Positions 5,819 to 5,966 of a DNA stretch of 5,966 bases are shown one piece after another; the first letter of the stretch is position 1, and every line of letters begins with the position of its first letter. The stretch is from NCBI GenBank assembly GCA_030655675.1, contig JAUSPM010000112.1, positions 1-5,966 on the forward strand, in the 5' to 3' direction. The notes beneath the pieces were generated by a model. That model was not told the origin of the DNA. It did not search any database and saw nothing but the letters and a program-made list of their open reading frames with translations. The DNA is from Methanosarcinaceae archaeon. Its GTDB lineage: Archaea; Halobacteriota; Methanosarcinia; Methanosarcinales; Methanosarcinaceae. The position numbers were made by a program, and so were the translations under genes.

Positions 5819-5966
5819 CGAGAAAAATCTCCCTTCGGTCGATTTAACTCGAACTATATAATTCCATAAATTATATACTACAAGAAAATCTTCGCTGCTG
5901 CTCAGATTTACTTGGACTACATAATCTTATAGATTATATACAACGAGAAAATCCTCGCTATGCTCG
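5819..5966. repeat. Tandem array of 62-63 bp units, two hairpins per unit, continuing past the window
   Basis: Units begin at 5819, 5881 and 5944; the third is cut by the window end. Hairpin a is CGAGAAAAATC/GATTTAACTCG in unit 1 (5819-5851, 9 of 11 pairs) and CAAGAAAATCT/AGATTTACTTG in unit 2 (5881-5914, 10 of 11 pairs). Hairpin b is TATATAATT-CCATA-AATTATATA in unit 1 (5855-5877, 9 of 9 pairs) and, in unit 2, 9 of 10 pairs with loop TAT (5918-5940). Some differences between units are paired: G-C to A-T in hairpin a, and T-A to C-G in hairpin b. Sequence identity between units is only moderate while the fold is kept. Function unknown. Confidence 0.75.

Larger units (their letters stand above)
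5453..5966. other. Gene-free AT-rich spacer with dyad and tandem repeats
   Basis: No open frame on either strand has a believable start, ribosome site and length. The stretch is strongly AT-rich with two sharp GC-rich islands (the dyad copies at 5518-5551 and 5747-5776) and the tandem hairpin array from 5819. A further small AT hairpin, CATTAA-TTT-TTAATG, lies at 5617-5631. No tRNA or rRNA signature was found. The concentration of structured repeats suggests either a non-coding RNA or regulatory spacer, or a repeat-prone intergenic site. Confidence 0.7.

Noticed and set aside
5819..5966. CRISPR array
   Set aside because: There is no invariant repeat alternating with unrelated spacers. The whole 62-63 bp unit recurs with drift, and no cas gene is nearby.
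5453..5966. tRNA or other known RNA gene, or insertion-sequence remnant
   Set aside because: No cloverleaf with a TTCRA-type arm, no transposase fragment, and no paired terminal inverted repeats with target duplications were found.

Overview
The window looks like part of an archaeal genome, most likely a methanogen of the Methanosarcinaceae (Methanosarcina, Methanolobus, Methanococcoides or relatives). The main evidence is a long, well-conserved CdhA, the alpha subunit of the archaeal acetyl-CoA decarbonylase/synthase (ACDS) complex. Supporting signs are an AN1-finger rhomboid protease, an archaeal-type NYN protein, purine-rich ribosome sites on AT-rich leaders, and AT-rich spacers with archaeal-style TATA candidates. 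Species cannot be fixed from the sequence alone.

Layout. (1) Positions 1-2063, minus strand: the first 687 codons of cdhA; its 3' end lies off the left edge. (2) Positions 2064-2351: a divergent intergenic region with the cdhA ribosome site, a leader with two small dyads, and a pair of TATA-like direct repeats. (3) Positions 2352-3628, plus strand: a two-gene unit of an AN1-rhomboid membrane protease and, overlapping it by 4 bp, a 139-residue protein of unknown function. (4) Positions 3751-5452, plus strand: a second two-gene unit of a NYN-domain putative ribonuclease with a repetitive acidic tail and, 16 bp later, a 365-residue protein of unknown function rich in beta-type sequence. (5) Positions 5453-5966: no convincing gene. 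It holds two copies of a GC-rich dyad element and the start of a tandem array of 62-63 bp units. Each complete unit carries two potential hairpins, and paired substitutions between units keep the stems. The array continues past the right edge.

How the genes relate. CdhA is core carbon metabolism (CO/CO2 chemistry of acetyl-CoA cleavage or synthesis) and points away from everything else, so it probably shares only a promoter region with the plus-strand genes. The rhomboid and its overlapping partner are probably co-translated. The NYN protein and the 365-residue protein are probably co-transcribed. No defence system, insertion sequence, tRNA, rRNA or CRISPR array was recognised. The least explained parts are the right-end hairpin array and the two unknown proteins tied to the rhomboid and the NYN nuclease.
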